From positions 1-64,000 of the forward strand of contig CAZLMW010000029.1 of NCBI GenBank assembly GCA_964560875.1: DNA of 64,000 nt. Direction: 5' to 3'. Shown here piece after piece: positions 27,954 to 38,298 of the stretch (the first letter of the stretch is position 1; each line of letters begins with the position of its first letter). The notes beneath the pieces were generated by a model that was not told the origin of the DNA, did not search any database, and saw nothing but the letters and a program-made list of their open reading frames with translations. Both the position numbers and the translations under genes were made by a program. The stretch comes from CAZLMW01 sp964560875. GTDB lineage: Bacteria > Myxococcota_A > UBA9042.

Positions 27954-29663
27954 ATGCCGCCCCTCTCCGCCGTCGCCAACCTGCTTCGCCTTCCGAAATA
28001 CGCGCGCAACGTGCAGCGCATGCGGTTTGTCATTCGGGTGCTGTTCACCCACGGTTTCGGCCATGTGCTGGATCGCGCGGGGGTCGGTCGCTTGGTCCAG
28101 CTTGGCCGCCAGCGACTCATGGGCCCCGACGAGTCGATCGCTCGTCGCGCGTGGGAAGTCCGTGTGCGTTTGGCGCTCGAGAGCCTGGGCCCCACCTTCG
28201 TCAAGCTCGGCCAGATGCTGGCCACGCGGCCCGACCTCGTGCCGATGTCGCTCATCCACGAGCTTCGGAAACTGCAAGACGACGTGCCGGCGATTCCATT
28301 TCCGGCGGTGCGCAACGTCGTACAGCAAGAGCTTGGCGCGCCCCTGAGCTCCATCTATCAGAGCTTCGACGAGACTCCGATCGCCGCCGCCTCGATCGGC
28401 CAGGTGCACGCCGCGACGCTCAAGGACGGCACGTTCGTCGTCGTCAAAGTGCAACGTCCCGGCTTGGATGAAACGATCCGGACCGACCTCGACCTGCTCG
28501 CCTTCCTGGCCCAACAGATCGAGGACCAGCTGCCCGACGCGCGCCAGTTCCGTCCGGTGGCGGCGGTTGAGCAGTTCGCGCGCGGCCTGCGCCTCGAGAC
28601 CGATTTCACCAACGAGCTGCGCAATATCGAACGGTTTCGCAAGCAGTTCGCGGCCAACCCGACCGTACACCTGCCGATCACCTATCCGACCTTTTCCGGA
28701 CGCCGCGTGCTCACGATGGAGTTCATCGATGGCGCCAAGGTGACCGACACGGAGACGCTGGCGCAATGGGGCTTGTCCGGCCCGGACGTCGCGCGCAACG
28801 GAACGTCGCTGGTCATCGCCTCGATCTTCGAGCACGGCTTCTTTCACGCCGATCCGCATCCGGGCAACTTCTTCGTCCTGCGCGACGGGCGCATCGCGCT
28901 GATCGACTTCGGCATGATGGGCTCGCTCGACCGGGAGCGGATCGACGACCTGCTTGCGTTCCTCGCGTCGCTGCTGCTCAACGACCCGGAGATGCTGGTC
29001 ACGCAGCTGATGGACCTGGGCCTGCTCGACGACCGCGTCGATGTGCGCGCCTTGCGCGGTGAAATCCACGAGCTGATGGCCCGCTACTACGGCGTCGACC
29101 TGGCCAATATCGATATCGGCATGTTCGTCATGGAGGTGTTCGAGGCGATCGTTCGCTTCGATGTCCAGATGCCCGCCGACCTGCTGCTGATCGGCAAGGC
29201 CATCTCCACGATGGAGGGCATCGCGCGGCAGATTCATCCCGACTTCAACCCGCTTGAGGAGATCCGGCCCTACCTGGTGCGGCTCTATGTCCGTCGCGCG
29301 CTCGATCCGATGGTCTATTCACGCCGCCTGGTGCGGCTGATGCACGACTATTGGGGACTCATGACGACTGCGCCTGGCGAGGTCCGCGGCCTGCTGCGTC
29401 GCGTCAAGCGGGGCGAGCTCGAGATCCAGCTGCGCGATGCCGGCGAAGGGGCGCGGGCGATCCGGACAGAACGACGCATCAATCGCGGCATCGTCGCGGC
29501 CTGCACGCTGACTTTCTGGGCCGGGTTCACGTTGACGTTGCCGCAAGTCGCGGCCGCCGGTTGGATGTCCCTGACCGGCTTGTGGACGGTATTGCTGGCC
29601 CTCAACGGCACCTGGACCGGCGCGCTGTTGGCGTTTTCCATGCTCCGCTCGCGCGAGTTGTGA
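27954..29663 (+). CDS. ABC1/UbiB (AarF) family atypical kinase
   Basis: A 569-residue member of the UbiB/ADCK family, membrane-associated atypical kinases or ATPases tied to ubiquinone and lipid metabolism. Family motifs: FVKLGQMLATRPDLVP (the KxGQ signature) near residue 83, the Ala-rich loop AASIGQVHAATLKDG near 145, the lysine in VVVKVQRPG, HADPHPGNFFV near 298 and IDFGMMG near 318. Two hydrophobic segments close the protein (about 505-560), as in UbiB. The ATG at 27954 follows a TTG; I use the ATG. Probably last gene of a three-gene operon. Confidence 0.92.
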   Translation: MPPLSAVANLLRLPKYARNVQRMRFVIRVLFTHGFGHVLDRAGVGRLVQLGRQRLMGPDESIARRAWEVRVRLALESLGPTFVKLGQMLATRPDLVPMSLIHELRKLQDDVPAIPFPAVRNVVQQELGAPLSSIYQSFDETPIAAASIGQVHAATLKDGTFVVVKVQRPGLDETIRTDLDLLAFLAQQIEDQLPDARQFRPVAAVEQFARGLRLETDFTNELRNIERFRKQFAANPTVHLPITYPTFSGRRVLTMEFIDGAKVTDTETLAQWGLSGPDVARNGTSLVIASIFEHGFFHADPHPGNFFVLRDGRIALIDFGMMGSLDRERIDDLLAFLASLLLNDPEMLVTQLMDLGLLDDRVDVRALRGEIHELMARYYGVDLANIDIGMFVMEVFEAIVRFDVQMPADLLLIGKAISTMEGIARQIHPDFNPLEEIRPYLVRLYVRRALDPMVYSRRLVRLMHDYWGLMTTAPGEVRGLLRRVKRGELEIQLRDAGEGARAIRTERRINRGIVAACTLTFWAGFTLTLPQVAAAGWMSLTGLWTVLLALNGTWTGALLAFSMLRSREL

Positions 29664-29813
29664 GCCGATAGCACGCGCCCCGTTCGGCCCGAAAAGCCGC
29701 CGCATTCACCCAAAAAATCGACCCCGAGCGCGGGGCCGCTAGAAACGATAGAGGTGTCCTGAAACAACGGGGCGAGTTGGTGCGTTTTTCGCTGGGACCG
29801 ACCGGAGTGTGCG

Positions 29814-30761
29814 ATGAAGAAGCTGCCAATGACCTGCCGCGGCACATGGACCGCGACAAGGCTCGCCCGATGCTGCGGTCGCCTCGCCCTGCTCGTGGTC
29901 GTCACGTCGATGGCCCAGGGCTGCATCGTGGTGTCCAAGGACGCCTACGATCGCGATCTCAAAGGCATGAAGCAGCAGGCCGACTGGCTGGAAGGGCAAA
30001 AGCGCGACCTGCACAAGGACCGCGAGGCGTGGAAGGCCAAACACGAGGCGTCGGCGAAGAACGCGCAGAAATGCCAATCCGACAGGACCGCCGTCGAAGC
30101 TGAGCTCAAGTCCACCCGCGACAAGCTGCGCGAGCTCGCCAAGAACTGCGGAAAGGCCGGCGCGCTGCTGACCCAGTGCGAGGACGAGCTGCAGGCCGCG
30201 CGCGCCAACTACACGATTCTCAAAGACAAGTACGCCAAGCTCGAGAGCCGCCTGTCGGCCGTGCAAAAGCAGCTGGACGCCCTGCGAGACTCGATCGCGA
30301 GCGTAAAAAAGCGCCTCGCTGCGCTGGCCAGAGCCGGCAAACTGCGCGTCGTGGTCAAGAATGGTTTTCTCGTCATCCAGCTGCAGAGCGACATCCTCTT
30401 CGACACCGGCAAGAGCAAGCTCAAAGGCGCCGCCGGGCCGGTTCTCAAGGAGCTCGCGGACGTGCTCGTGAAGTTCGAGGGCAAGCGCTTCCAGGTCGCT
30501 GGCCACACCGATCCACGCGGCAACGACATGTTGAACTGGAAGCTGTCCACAGCCCGTTCCCTCGCGGTCGTCGAATTCCTGATCAAGAGCGCAAACGTGC
30601 CACCGGCGATGCTCAGCGCGGGCGGCTACGGCTCCTACCTTCCGGTCGCCGAAAACGACACGGAAGAGGGCATGCGCGCCAACCGCCGCGTCGAGTTCTT
30701 GCTGCTGCCCGACCTGACCGAGCTGCTCAAGCTCGCCGGGTTGAAGTCCACCGACAAGTAG
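29814..30761 (+). CDS. OmpA-family lipoprotein with coiled coil
   Basis: A 315-residue predicted outer-membrane lipoprotein. The signal peptide ends in SMAQGC (Cys 37). A long charged coiled coil runs from about 45 to 175, and an OmpA/MotB peptidoglycan-binding domain from about 185 to 300: DILFDTGKSKLK, VAGHTDPRGNDMLNWKLSTARS, where the Asp and Arg contact diaminopimelate, and GMRANRRVEFLL. It should tether the outer membrane to the wall. CGGAG lies six bases before the ATG. The gene stands alone, 150 bp after the UbiB-family gene and convergent with the next gene. Confidence 0.9.
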   Translation: MKKLPMTCRGTWTATRLARCCGRLALLVVVTSMAQGCIVVSKDAYDRDLKGMKQQADWLEGQKRDLHKDREAWKAKHEASAKNAQKCQSDRTAVEAELKSTRDKLRELAKNCGKAGALLTQCEDELQAARANYTILKDKYAKLESRLSAVQKQLDALRDSIASVKKRLAALARAGKLRVVVKNGFLVIQLQSDILFDTGKSKLKGAAGPVLKELADVLVKFEGKRFQVAGHTDPRGNDMLNWKLSTARSLAVVEFLIKSANVPPAMLSAGGYGSYLPVAENDTEEGMRANRRVEFLLLPDLTELLKLAGLKSTDK

Positions 30762-30791
30762 GTTTTTTGACGCGCCGACACGACCTGGCCG

Positions 30792-32759
30792 CTATCCCTC
30801 GGGCGGTTCCGGGAATCGTCTCAGGAGCGTCTCAAGCTCACCGACCACGCTCGGGTTGCCCGACTTGGTTCGCGACTCGGCGTCTCTGCGGATGACAAGC
30901 GCGGCGCGGGCGCGCGGATGACCTTTGCCAAGCTGCTCGGCGACGATGCGGATGGCCGCTCCTCGCAGCGATCGCAGCGCTGTCGTTTCGTCCCGGAAGA
31001 TGAGGATTTGGCTGATCAAGGCGTCCGCGATCGCGCGCCTCACCCTCGGGTCACGTTCGGCGTCGATCCACTGATCCCAGACATGGTGAGCGACCATCGG
31101 GTTGACCCGTCGCAGGCTACGGGCGAGCGCTGCCCTCACGTGTGCATCGCCGCCCCGGTGAGCGTCCTTCAAGTTGGGTGCAAAGGTGTCGTCGCCAGCA
31201 TTCTCGAGCCCCGCGAACACGGTGACGAGCTGATCGCCAGCGCTCGCGGTGCTGTAGCGGTCGCGCACGAGGTTCATCGCACGTTGGGCAATGAGCGGGT
31301 CGTGGATGCGCTGGCGACGACCGATGTGACCCAAGACGGCGACAGCGGCGCGCTCCATCTTCCCGGCGGGGCTGCTTGGCGCTGCGCCCGGTCTGGCGAG
31401 CGTCACCAGGCGATCGACCGTTGCTTCGCCGATTTGAGCCGAGCCGCCGAGCGCGAACGCGGCGCGAATTCGATGTGCCACGCCGATCGTTGGGTCGACG
31501 AGCAGCCCGCCGAGCAGGTTTTGCGCCGGCGGGTGAGAGCTGAGCGCGAGGCCGAGCAGAATCACCGCAGACTCCGCCTGGGTCATGCCGTCGTCGGCGC
31601 GCAAGGTTTCGACCAGGATGGGCAGGTGGTCGCGGCCGCCGCGGACCCAATCGCGCGCCAGGTCCACGGCCGCCGCGGGATCAACCGGTGCATCTACCAG
31701 CAGCGCGGTGATTTGGCGCTGCAGCGAGTCGACGGCCAATGACTGCCAACGTTCGCTTGCATCGCCGTCGAGGATCACCGACCGAATCGCGAACAGGTCG
31801 CCCCAACTCCACCCGTCGATCGTGTCGCCGATCTTGGGGACTGGAGCCGCGGACGGCGGAACCTCGTGCGCAAACGAGCGCGTGGTCACCCGGGCATACG
31901 GGACGCCGCCGTCGAGCCACGTGATCGTCTCGTTGCGCCGCATTTGCACGAACCAGCCGCGCTCGCCGGGAAGGACCGAGATGCCGGGGCCCGATACAGC
32001 GACCGATGCCGCGCCGGGATGGCCCGGATCGAAGGGATACAGCTCGCGGACGTTGGTGACTTGCCGATCGATCACCGTGTGCTGTTCGCCTCGCAGGACG
32101 GTGTAGCGGGCGTCGTACACGCCGGTCGCGTTGCGCTGCACCTCTTCGTAGATGTCCTTTCCCGGCTGCGCTGGCAGGCGCCACGAAAGCTGCGCCAACA
32201 ACCGGTGTTGCCAATACGCGGCCGCCATGGAGCCACCGCTTCGCCGCGCGACATCGAGGACGTCGCAACGTTTGCCGATGCGAACGAGAAACGGCGTGGT
32301 CACTGGACCGGGACCAAGCCTCCGCTCGCTGTGGCCGTTGTGAAACCTGGGCTGCGTCACGCTCGCGGCGAAGACGGCGGTCTTGTCGGGCCGCAGCTCG
32401 ATAACCGCGAGGTCGAGTCGCCACCGGATCGTGCCGCTTTCACCGAGGCGGACCGTCGCCGCAACGCCACCGGTGGAAGGCGGGTACGGCGAAGCAGGGT
32501 CCTGGCCGACGTCGACCGTCCATGTTCGTTGGTCGCGCATCTCGAAAGCGAAACGCTGACCCGCTTTGAACGAGCAGGTCGCGCGCAAAGGTGCCGTGCG
32601 TGGTTTGGCCGGCGATGCGCGTTCAGCCTCCGGAGTTGGGGGCACTTCGAGGTCGGACGGTCCGGTTTGGGCGGGGTCGGCGTGGCGAACAATAGTGATC
32701 CCGATCACGGCCAGGGCGGCCACGACGGCGATGGCAAGACCGGTCAGCTTGGCGTTCAT
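30792..32759 (-). CDS. Membrane-anchored protein resembling lipid-transfer proteins
   Basis: A 655-residue protein of unassigned function. A hydrophobic anchor at 7-25 is followed by a Pro-rich linker, then a beta-rich half (60-330) beginning CSFKAGQRFAFEMRDQRTWT and GTIRWRLDLAVIELRPDK, and an alpha-helical HEAT-like half (340-650) with recurring AVILLGLAL, IRAAFALGGSA and AAVAVLGHIG. A beta module followed by a helical superhelix with Leu-Gly turns is the layout of the large lipid-transfer (vitellogenin N/MTP) fold; this is inference from pattern only. Alternatively it is a lineage-specific HEAT protein. It would face the periplasm. Not obviously in an operon; 78 bp separate it from the Toprim gene upstream. 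Confidence 0.6.
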   Translation of the reverse strand: MNAKLTGLAIAVVAALAVIGITIVRHADPAQTGPSDLEVPPTPEAERASPAKPRTAPLRATCSFKAGQRFAFEMRDQRTWTVDVGQDPASPYPPSTGGVAATVRLGESGTIRWRLDLAVIELRPDKTAVFAASVTQPRFHNGHSERRLGPGPVTTPFLVRIGKRCDVLDVARRSGGSMAAAYWQHRLLAQLSWRLPAQPGKDIYEEVQRNATGVYDARYTVLRGEQHTVIDRQVTNVRELYPFDPGHPGAASVAVSGPGISVLPGERGWFVQMRRNETITWLDGGVPYARVTTRSFAHEVPPSAAPVPKIGDTIDGWSWGDLFAIRSVILDGDASERWQSLAVDSLQRQITALLVDAPVDPAAAVDLARDWVRGGRDHLPILVETLRADDGMTQAESAVILLGLALSSHPPAQNLLGGLLVDPTIGVAHRIRAAFALGGSAQIGEATVDRLVTLARPGAAPSSPAGKMERAAVAVLGHIGRRQRIHDPLIAQRAMNLVRDRYSTASAGDQLVTVFAGLENAGDDTFAPNLKDAHRGGDAHVRAALARSLRRVNPMVAHHVWDQWIDAERDPRVRRAIADALISQILIFRDETTALRSLRGAAIRIVAEQLGKGHPRARAALVIRRDAESRTKSGNPSVVGELETLLRRFPEPPEG

Positions 32760-32837
32760 CGGACGGGCATGGTCGCGCGATGTCCGCGCGCTGTCGATGG
32801 GCAGGGCATCCAGCGGTGCGGCACCCTCGGCTGCACG

Positions 32838-33896
32838 TCAGCGGCCGATGACAGCGCGAACCCGCCCCGCATGCACTACCACCACCGTCTGGCCCTTATC
32901 GACCGCCGCAAGCACGCTGGGTCCCACGTCGTTGGGCCGCACCACGATCGTTGTGCGCGGATCGAAGTCGGTCAGCGAGCGTCCGGGTGGCAACGCAACT
33001 GGACGGGCCTCGGGGGCGACCGCGAGCACGCTTTGGTCCAGCAGGGCTTCGATGCGCTGGTCGGGCAGTGACTCGACGCTCAGTCCCCAGGCTTGCCTGC
33101 CGACGCCGACACCGTCTTTCAACCACGCATCGGTGCGCTTGCCCGGGCGCAGCGGCAGCCGCGCGATGGCGAGCTCTTTGTCGCTGAAACACGCCGGTGT
33201 GAAGGGCAAGGTCATACTCGCCGGGCGCAGGCCGAAGCTCGTCAATTGATCGGCGAATGCGGCCGCGATCATCGCGCCGGCTGGGTCGTGGTCGACCAGC
33301 CCGATCATGTGCACGGTCGGCGCCTCATCGTCGCCGTCGGGCAGGGCGGCCCGCAGCTGCTTGGCCGTGTATTCGCTGGTGCACGCGCTCGGTGTGCCGC
33401 CGAGGCTGACAAAGGACACCCCCAGCCGGTGTTGCGCCCGCGCGAGCAAGCGCGTGTGGGCGGTCTTTTCGGCGAACAACAACACGTGAGGCCGAGCGAG
33501 GCCGATGGATCGGTTGCGCCAGTTGTCGTCCGCGAAGCCGAAGTCCTCGTAGTCGTACAGGCGCCGCTGCTCGACGAGGTCGGCCAGGACCATGTTGGTC
33601 GCCTCGTCGGGCTCCATACACGTGCGGTCTCTGGCTGGCACACGCAGCACCGCTGGCTTGACGAAGCGGTACCAGAAGCTGCGGACATTGCCGCGCACCG
33701 GCGGTTCGTCGCCCGCCCGGATGCGTCGCCACGCCTGGTGGACGAGGTTGCGCACCAGGCGCGAGGTCACCAGCCGACCGGAAGAGGCCGCGCCGAAATG
33801 CCGCAGCAACTCCGGCCCGTTCATGGTTCGGATGTCGGTCTCGTAGTCGCGGATGCCGAGCGCGGCCAGCGTCTCCTTGCGGTCGATGATGGGCAT
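32838..33896 (-). CDS. Toprim-domain protein resembling topoisomerase VI subunit A/Spo11
   Basis: About 352 residues from ATG 33896. The central Toprim fold is readable: glutamate in HVLLFAEKTA (Glu 143), a Gly-turn SLGGTPSACTSEY, and the acidic pair in IGLVDHDPAGAMIAAAF (Asp 202, Asp 204). After it, FGLRPASMTLPFTP and LPLRPGKRTDAWL follow the Topo VI A order. The N-terminal part, with VRGNVRSFWYRFVKP (Tyr 76 a candidate nucleophile), could be the winged-helix cleavage domain. No ATPase B subunit is adjacent. An upstream in-frame ATG at 33941 would add 15 residues and place the palindrome inside the gene; neither start has a good ribosome site. It could instead be a nuclease of another Toprim family. 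Confidence 0.62.
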   Translation of the reverse strand: MPIIDRKETLAALGIRDYETDIRTMNGPELLRHFGAASSGRLVTSRLVRNLVHQAWRRIRAGDEPPVRGNVRSFWYRFVKPAVLRVPARDRTCMEPDEATNMVLADLVEQRRLYDYEDFGFADDNWRNRSIGLARPHVLLFAEKTAHTRLLARAQHRLGVSFVSLGGTPSACTSEYTAKQLRAALPDGDDEAPTVHMIGLVDHDPAGAMIAAAFADQLTSFGLRPASMTLPFTPACFSDKELAIARLPLRPGKRTDAWLKDGVGVGRQAWGLSVESLPDQRIEALLDQSVLAVAPEARPVALPPGRSLTDFDPRTTIVVRPNDVGPSVLAAVDKGQTVVVVHAGRVRAVIGR

Positions 33897-33915
33897 GATC
33901 GCGATGGTATAGTAG

Positions 33916-33937
33916 AAATTTCGGTCCACCGAAATTT
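33916..33937. promoter_or_regulatory. Perfect 22-bp palindrome, putative operator
   Basis: Arms AAATTTCGGT and ACCGAAATTT separated by CC, in an AT-rich patch 20 bp upstream of the 33896 ATG of the Toprim gene. Just downstream in the direction of that gene is TACTATACC, which could be a -10 element, so a protein bound here would block its promoter. If the gene starts at 33941 the palindrome is coding instead. Confidence 0.6.
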
Positions 33938-34095
33938 TCATGTCAGGTCCGGCGATCTCGCTGGACAGCGGAGTTGGATTGCAGCCGGAATGCGGCGACC
34001 ATTGCGGCATCGTGTCGGTCAACCGCGACCAGTATACGGCCTGGGGGCAGAACGCCTGGACAGGCACCGACCGGCATTGGTCTTAGCCCGGGGCC

Positions 34096-34713
34096 CTACA
34101 CCGCAGGCGCCTCCCCGAGCAGGTAGCGCAGCACGATGTTGCTGATTTCGGCGGTGAGCATGTCTTCTTGGAGGAACTCGGGCCGCTTCAGGGCGGCGAC
34201 GTGGGTGAGGGACTCGACGGTGGTTATCAGCACCCAAGCGGCCATCCGCAGGTCCCTGGGCAAGATCTCGTCGCGCCGCGTCTCGAGGTAGCCGACGATG
34301 ATCTGCTGGGCGATCTCGTCGACTTCGCGGAACTGGTCGAGCCCGACTTGCAGGACGAGTTGCACCAGCGCGTGGTGCAGCTCGGGTTCGACGGCGTGCG
34401 CCCGAACCATCGCCTTGACGTAGGTCCTGACCGCGATCGGGATCGGAGCGTCGCCGAGCTGGGAAAGCGTCTCGCCGAGCAGCTCGATCATGTTCCGTGC
34501 ATGCCGCTCGGCGACCGCCATTACCAGCGCCTGCTTATTTGGGAAGTATTGATAGAGCGATCCGACGCTCACGCCGGCGACCTTGGCGATGCGGTTGGTG
34601 CTGCACCGGTCGTAGCCCTGCCGAACCAGAACCTGAGCGGTGGCGTCCAAGATGGCATCGACGGTGGCGCGCGATCGTTGCTGACGCGGCTGTTTTCGGG
34701 GGGTTATCTCCAT
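34096..34713 (-). CDS. TetR-family transcriptional regulator
   Basis: A 205-residue regulator. The N-terminal HTH (residues 12-60) reads RSRATVDAILDATAQVLVRQ, GYDRCSTNRIAKVAGVSVGS, LYQYFPNKQALV, a textbook TetR DNA-binding domain; the remaining helices form the ligand pocket. It is transcribed away from the cytochrome P450 gene with 163 bp between the two starts, an arrangement in which such repressors normally control both genes. Inverted repeats in that interval (see the promoter entry) are candidate operators. Likely ligands are substrates or products of the P450; their identity is unknown. Confidence 0.92.
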   Translation of the reverse strand: MEITPRKQPRQQRSRATVDAILDATAQVLVRQGYDRCSTNRIAKVAGVSVGSLYQYFPNKQALVMAVAERHARNMIELLGETLSQLGDAPIPIAVRTYVKAMVRAHAVEPELHHALVQLVLQVGLDQFREVDEIAQQIIVGYLETRRDEILPRDLRMAAWVLITTVESLTHVAALKRPEFLQEDMLTAEISNIVLRYLLGEAPAV

Positions 34714-34739
34714 TTTTCAGGACCTCGAGGGAATGCGAG

Positions 34740-34783
34740 TTGAACGCGAGCAAATACTCGTTTTATTATATGAGCGATCGCTC
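34740..34783 (+). promoter_or_regulatory. Candidate P450 promoter with inverted repeats
   Basis: TTGAAC at 34740-34745 and TATTAT at 34764-34769, 18 bp apart, form a plausible sigma-70 promoter for the P450 gene. CGAG-CAAATA-CTCG (34747-34760) fills the spacer and the perfect palindrome GAGCGATCGCTC (34772-34783) lies just after the -10. Both are placed where a TetR repressor would act. Confidence 0.5.
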
Positions 34784-34876
34784 GGGTTTGCAACGTAACA
34801 CGAGGACAGGTCGCTCATCACCCGATGAGTCGGCCTGCCACGGCTGTCTTTTGCCCGATGACCTCAAGGAGCCCCG

Positions 34877-36283
34877 ATGTCCAACTTCCCCGCTCACGCG
34901 CCCTCTGCCGAACTCAACGCGGGACTCCCGCTCGCTCCGAGCCTGCCGACCAACCACCTGCTCGGGCATCTGCCCGCGATGGGTCGCGACCCGCTCGAGC
35001 TCTTCGAACGTGCGCACCGCGATGTTGGCGACGTGGTCCGGATGCGCCTTGGTCCCAAGCAGATCGTCACGCTCGCACACCCTGAACTGCTGCATCGGGT
35101 CCTCGTGTCCGAGCGGGATCAGTACATCAAGCAGACCCGCGGCTACACGATGCTGCGGCTGATCCTCGGCGACGGGCTCGTCACCAGCGAGGGCGGATTC
35201 TGGCGCCGGCAGCGTCGCATCGCGCAGCCCGCATTTCGTCGCAAATACATCGCCGGGTTCGCCAATACGATGACAACGTCCGCGCGCGACATGGCGGATC
35301 GTTGGCAGGCGGTCGCCGACGCCGGTGCAACCATCGACGTCGCTGCCGAGATGATGCAGCTGACCTTGCGCATCGCTGGCGAAACGCTGTTCTCCCGCGA
35401 TTTGACCGGTGAAGCCCACGAGCTCGGGGCGGCTGTGACAACCGTCCTGGAGGCCTTCTCGCCCCTGACGCAGGCGCCGATCCCGGCCCCGCATATGTGG
35501 CCCACACCGACCGCCCACAAATTCCTCCGCGGCATCAAGGTGCTCGACCGGGTGGTCCACCAAATCATCGCGGAACGCCGCGCGACGGGAGAGCCCGGCA
35601 ACGATCTCCTCGGCATGTTCATGGCCAGCGTCGACGATGAAACGGGCGAATCAATGACCGACAAGCAGCTGCGCGACGAGGTGATGACCATGATTCTCGC
35701 CGGCCACGAGACGACCGCGAACGCCCTCGCTTGGACGCTCTACTTGTTGTCGAAGCATCCCGCTGTTGATCGCCGCGTACACGACGAGCTCGCCGCCAAC
35801 GTCTCGGACGACAATCCCGCAGCCGGAGTCATGCGTGCCGTTCCGTACACCCACCAGGCGCTCCAGGAGTCGATGCGGTTGTACCCGCCGGTCTGGGTGG
35901 TTGGGCGGAGCGCCGTGAATGACACCGAGCTTGGGGGCTACAGGATCCCCCAAGGCACATACGTCTATATGCCGGTTTGGGTTATGCATCGGCACCCAGC
36001 GCTGTGGGACAACCCCGAAGGATTTGACCCCGATCGCTTCGCCCCGGATCGCGTCGCCGCCCGCAAGGCCCTCGGCGTGCACAAGTTCGCGCACCTGCCG
36101 TTTTCAGGTGGGCAGCGAAAGTGCATTGGCGATCACTTCGCGAAGATGGAGTCGTTGCTGATTCTCGCCGTGCTCCTGCAGCGCTTTCGCCTGTCGCTTG
36201 TTCCCGGCCAACGGGTTGTCCCCGAGGCCAGCATCACCCTGCGTCCACGTGACGGACTGCATATGCGGATCCACAACCGCTGA
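34877..36283 (+). CDS. Cytochrome P450
   Basis: A 468-residue soluble monooxygenase. The I-helix oxygen motif is AGHETT near residue 276, the K-helix is ESMRL near 335, and the heme-ligand loop is FSGGQRKCIGDHFAK near 412, with the axial cysteine. Arg-rich GFWRRQRRIAQPAF in the C-helix is typical of class II-like bacterial P450s that accept fatty acids or terpenoids. No ferredoxin or reductase gene adjoins, so electrons must come from elsewhere. AAGGAG precedes the ATG by five bases. Its control by the divergent TetR gene is likely. Substrate not predictable. Confidence 0.95.
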   Translation: MSNFPAHAPSAELNAGLPLAPSLPTNHLLGHLPAMGRDPLELFERAHRDVGDVVRMRLGPKQIVTLAHPELLHRVLVSERDQYIKQTRGYTMLRLILGDGLVTSEGGFWRRQRRIAQPAFRRKYIAGFANTMTTSARDMADRWQAVADAGATIDVAAEMMQLTLRIAGETLFSRDLTGEAHELGAAVTTVLEAFSPLTQAPIPAPHMWPTPTAHKFLRGIKVLDRVVHQIIAERRATGEPGNDLLGMFMASVDDETGESMTDKQLRDEVMTMILAGHETTANALAWTLYLLSKHPAVDRRVHDELAANVSDDNPAAGVMRAVPYTHQALQESMRLYPPVWVVGRSAVNDTELGGYRIPQGTYVYMPVWVMHRHPALWDNPEGFDPDRFAPDRVAARKALGVHKFAHLPFSGGQRKCIGDHFAKMESLLILAVLLQRFRLSLVPGQRVVPEASITLRPRDGLHMRIHNR

Positions 36284-36421
36284 GCCGCCCTCGAGATCGG
36301 CCGCTTCGCTGAGCCGCACGGACGTTGAATTGGCGTCTTGCCCCGCATCAAACATCGTGGCAGATTCCGCGACCCGCACGTTCTTGCGACGGCTGCCAAC
36401 GCGGTCGTCGAGCGTCGGAAA

Positions 36422-36498
<77 letters not shown>

Positions 36499-36606
36499 CA
36501 ACGCCGCGCCGCCCCATCGCCTGCTACGGCTGGAGTTGGGGCGGCGCCGTTGTTTTTGGTGCTGAAGACAAGCCACGACAAATCGCCACGATTTGGGGAG
36601 ACCGCG

Positions 36607-38289
<1,683 letters not shown>

Positions 38290-38298
38290 ACACAAGCC

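Noticed and set aside
29722..29735. CCCCG-AGCG-CGGGG hairpin with T-run on the minus strand, possible terminator
   Set aside because: On the minus strand no gene ends here; the flanking genes are both on the plus strand, so it would be antisense.
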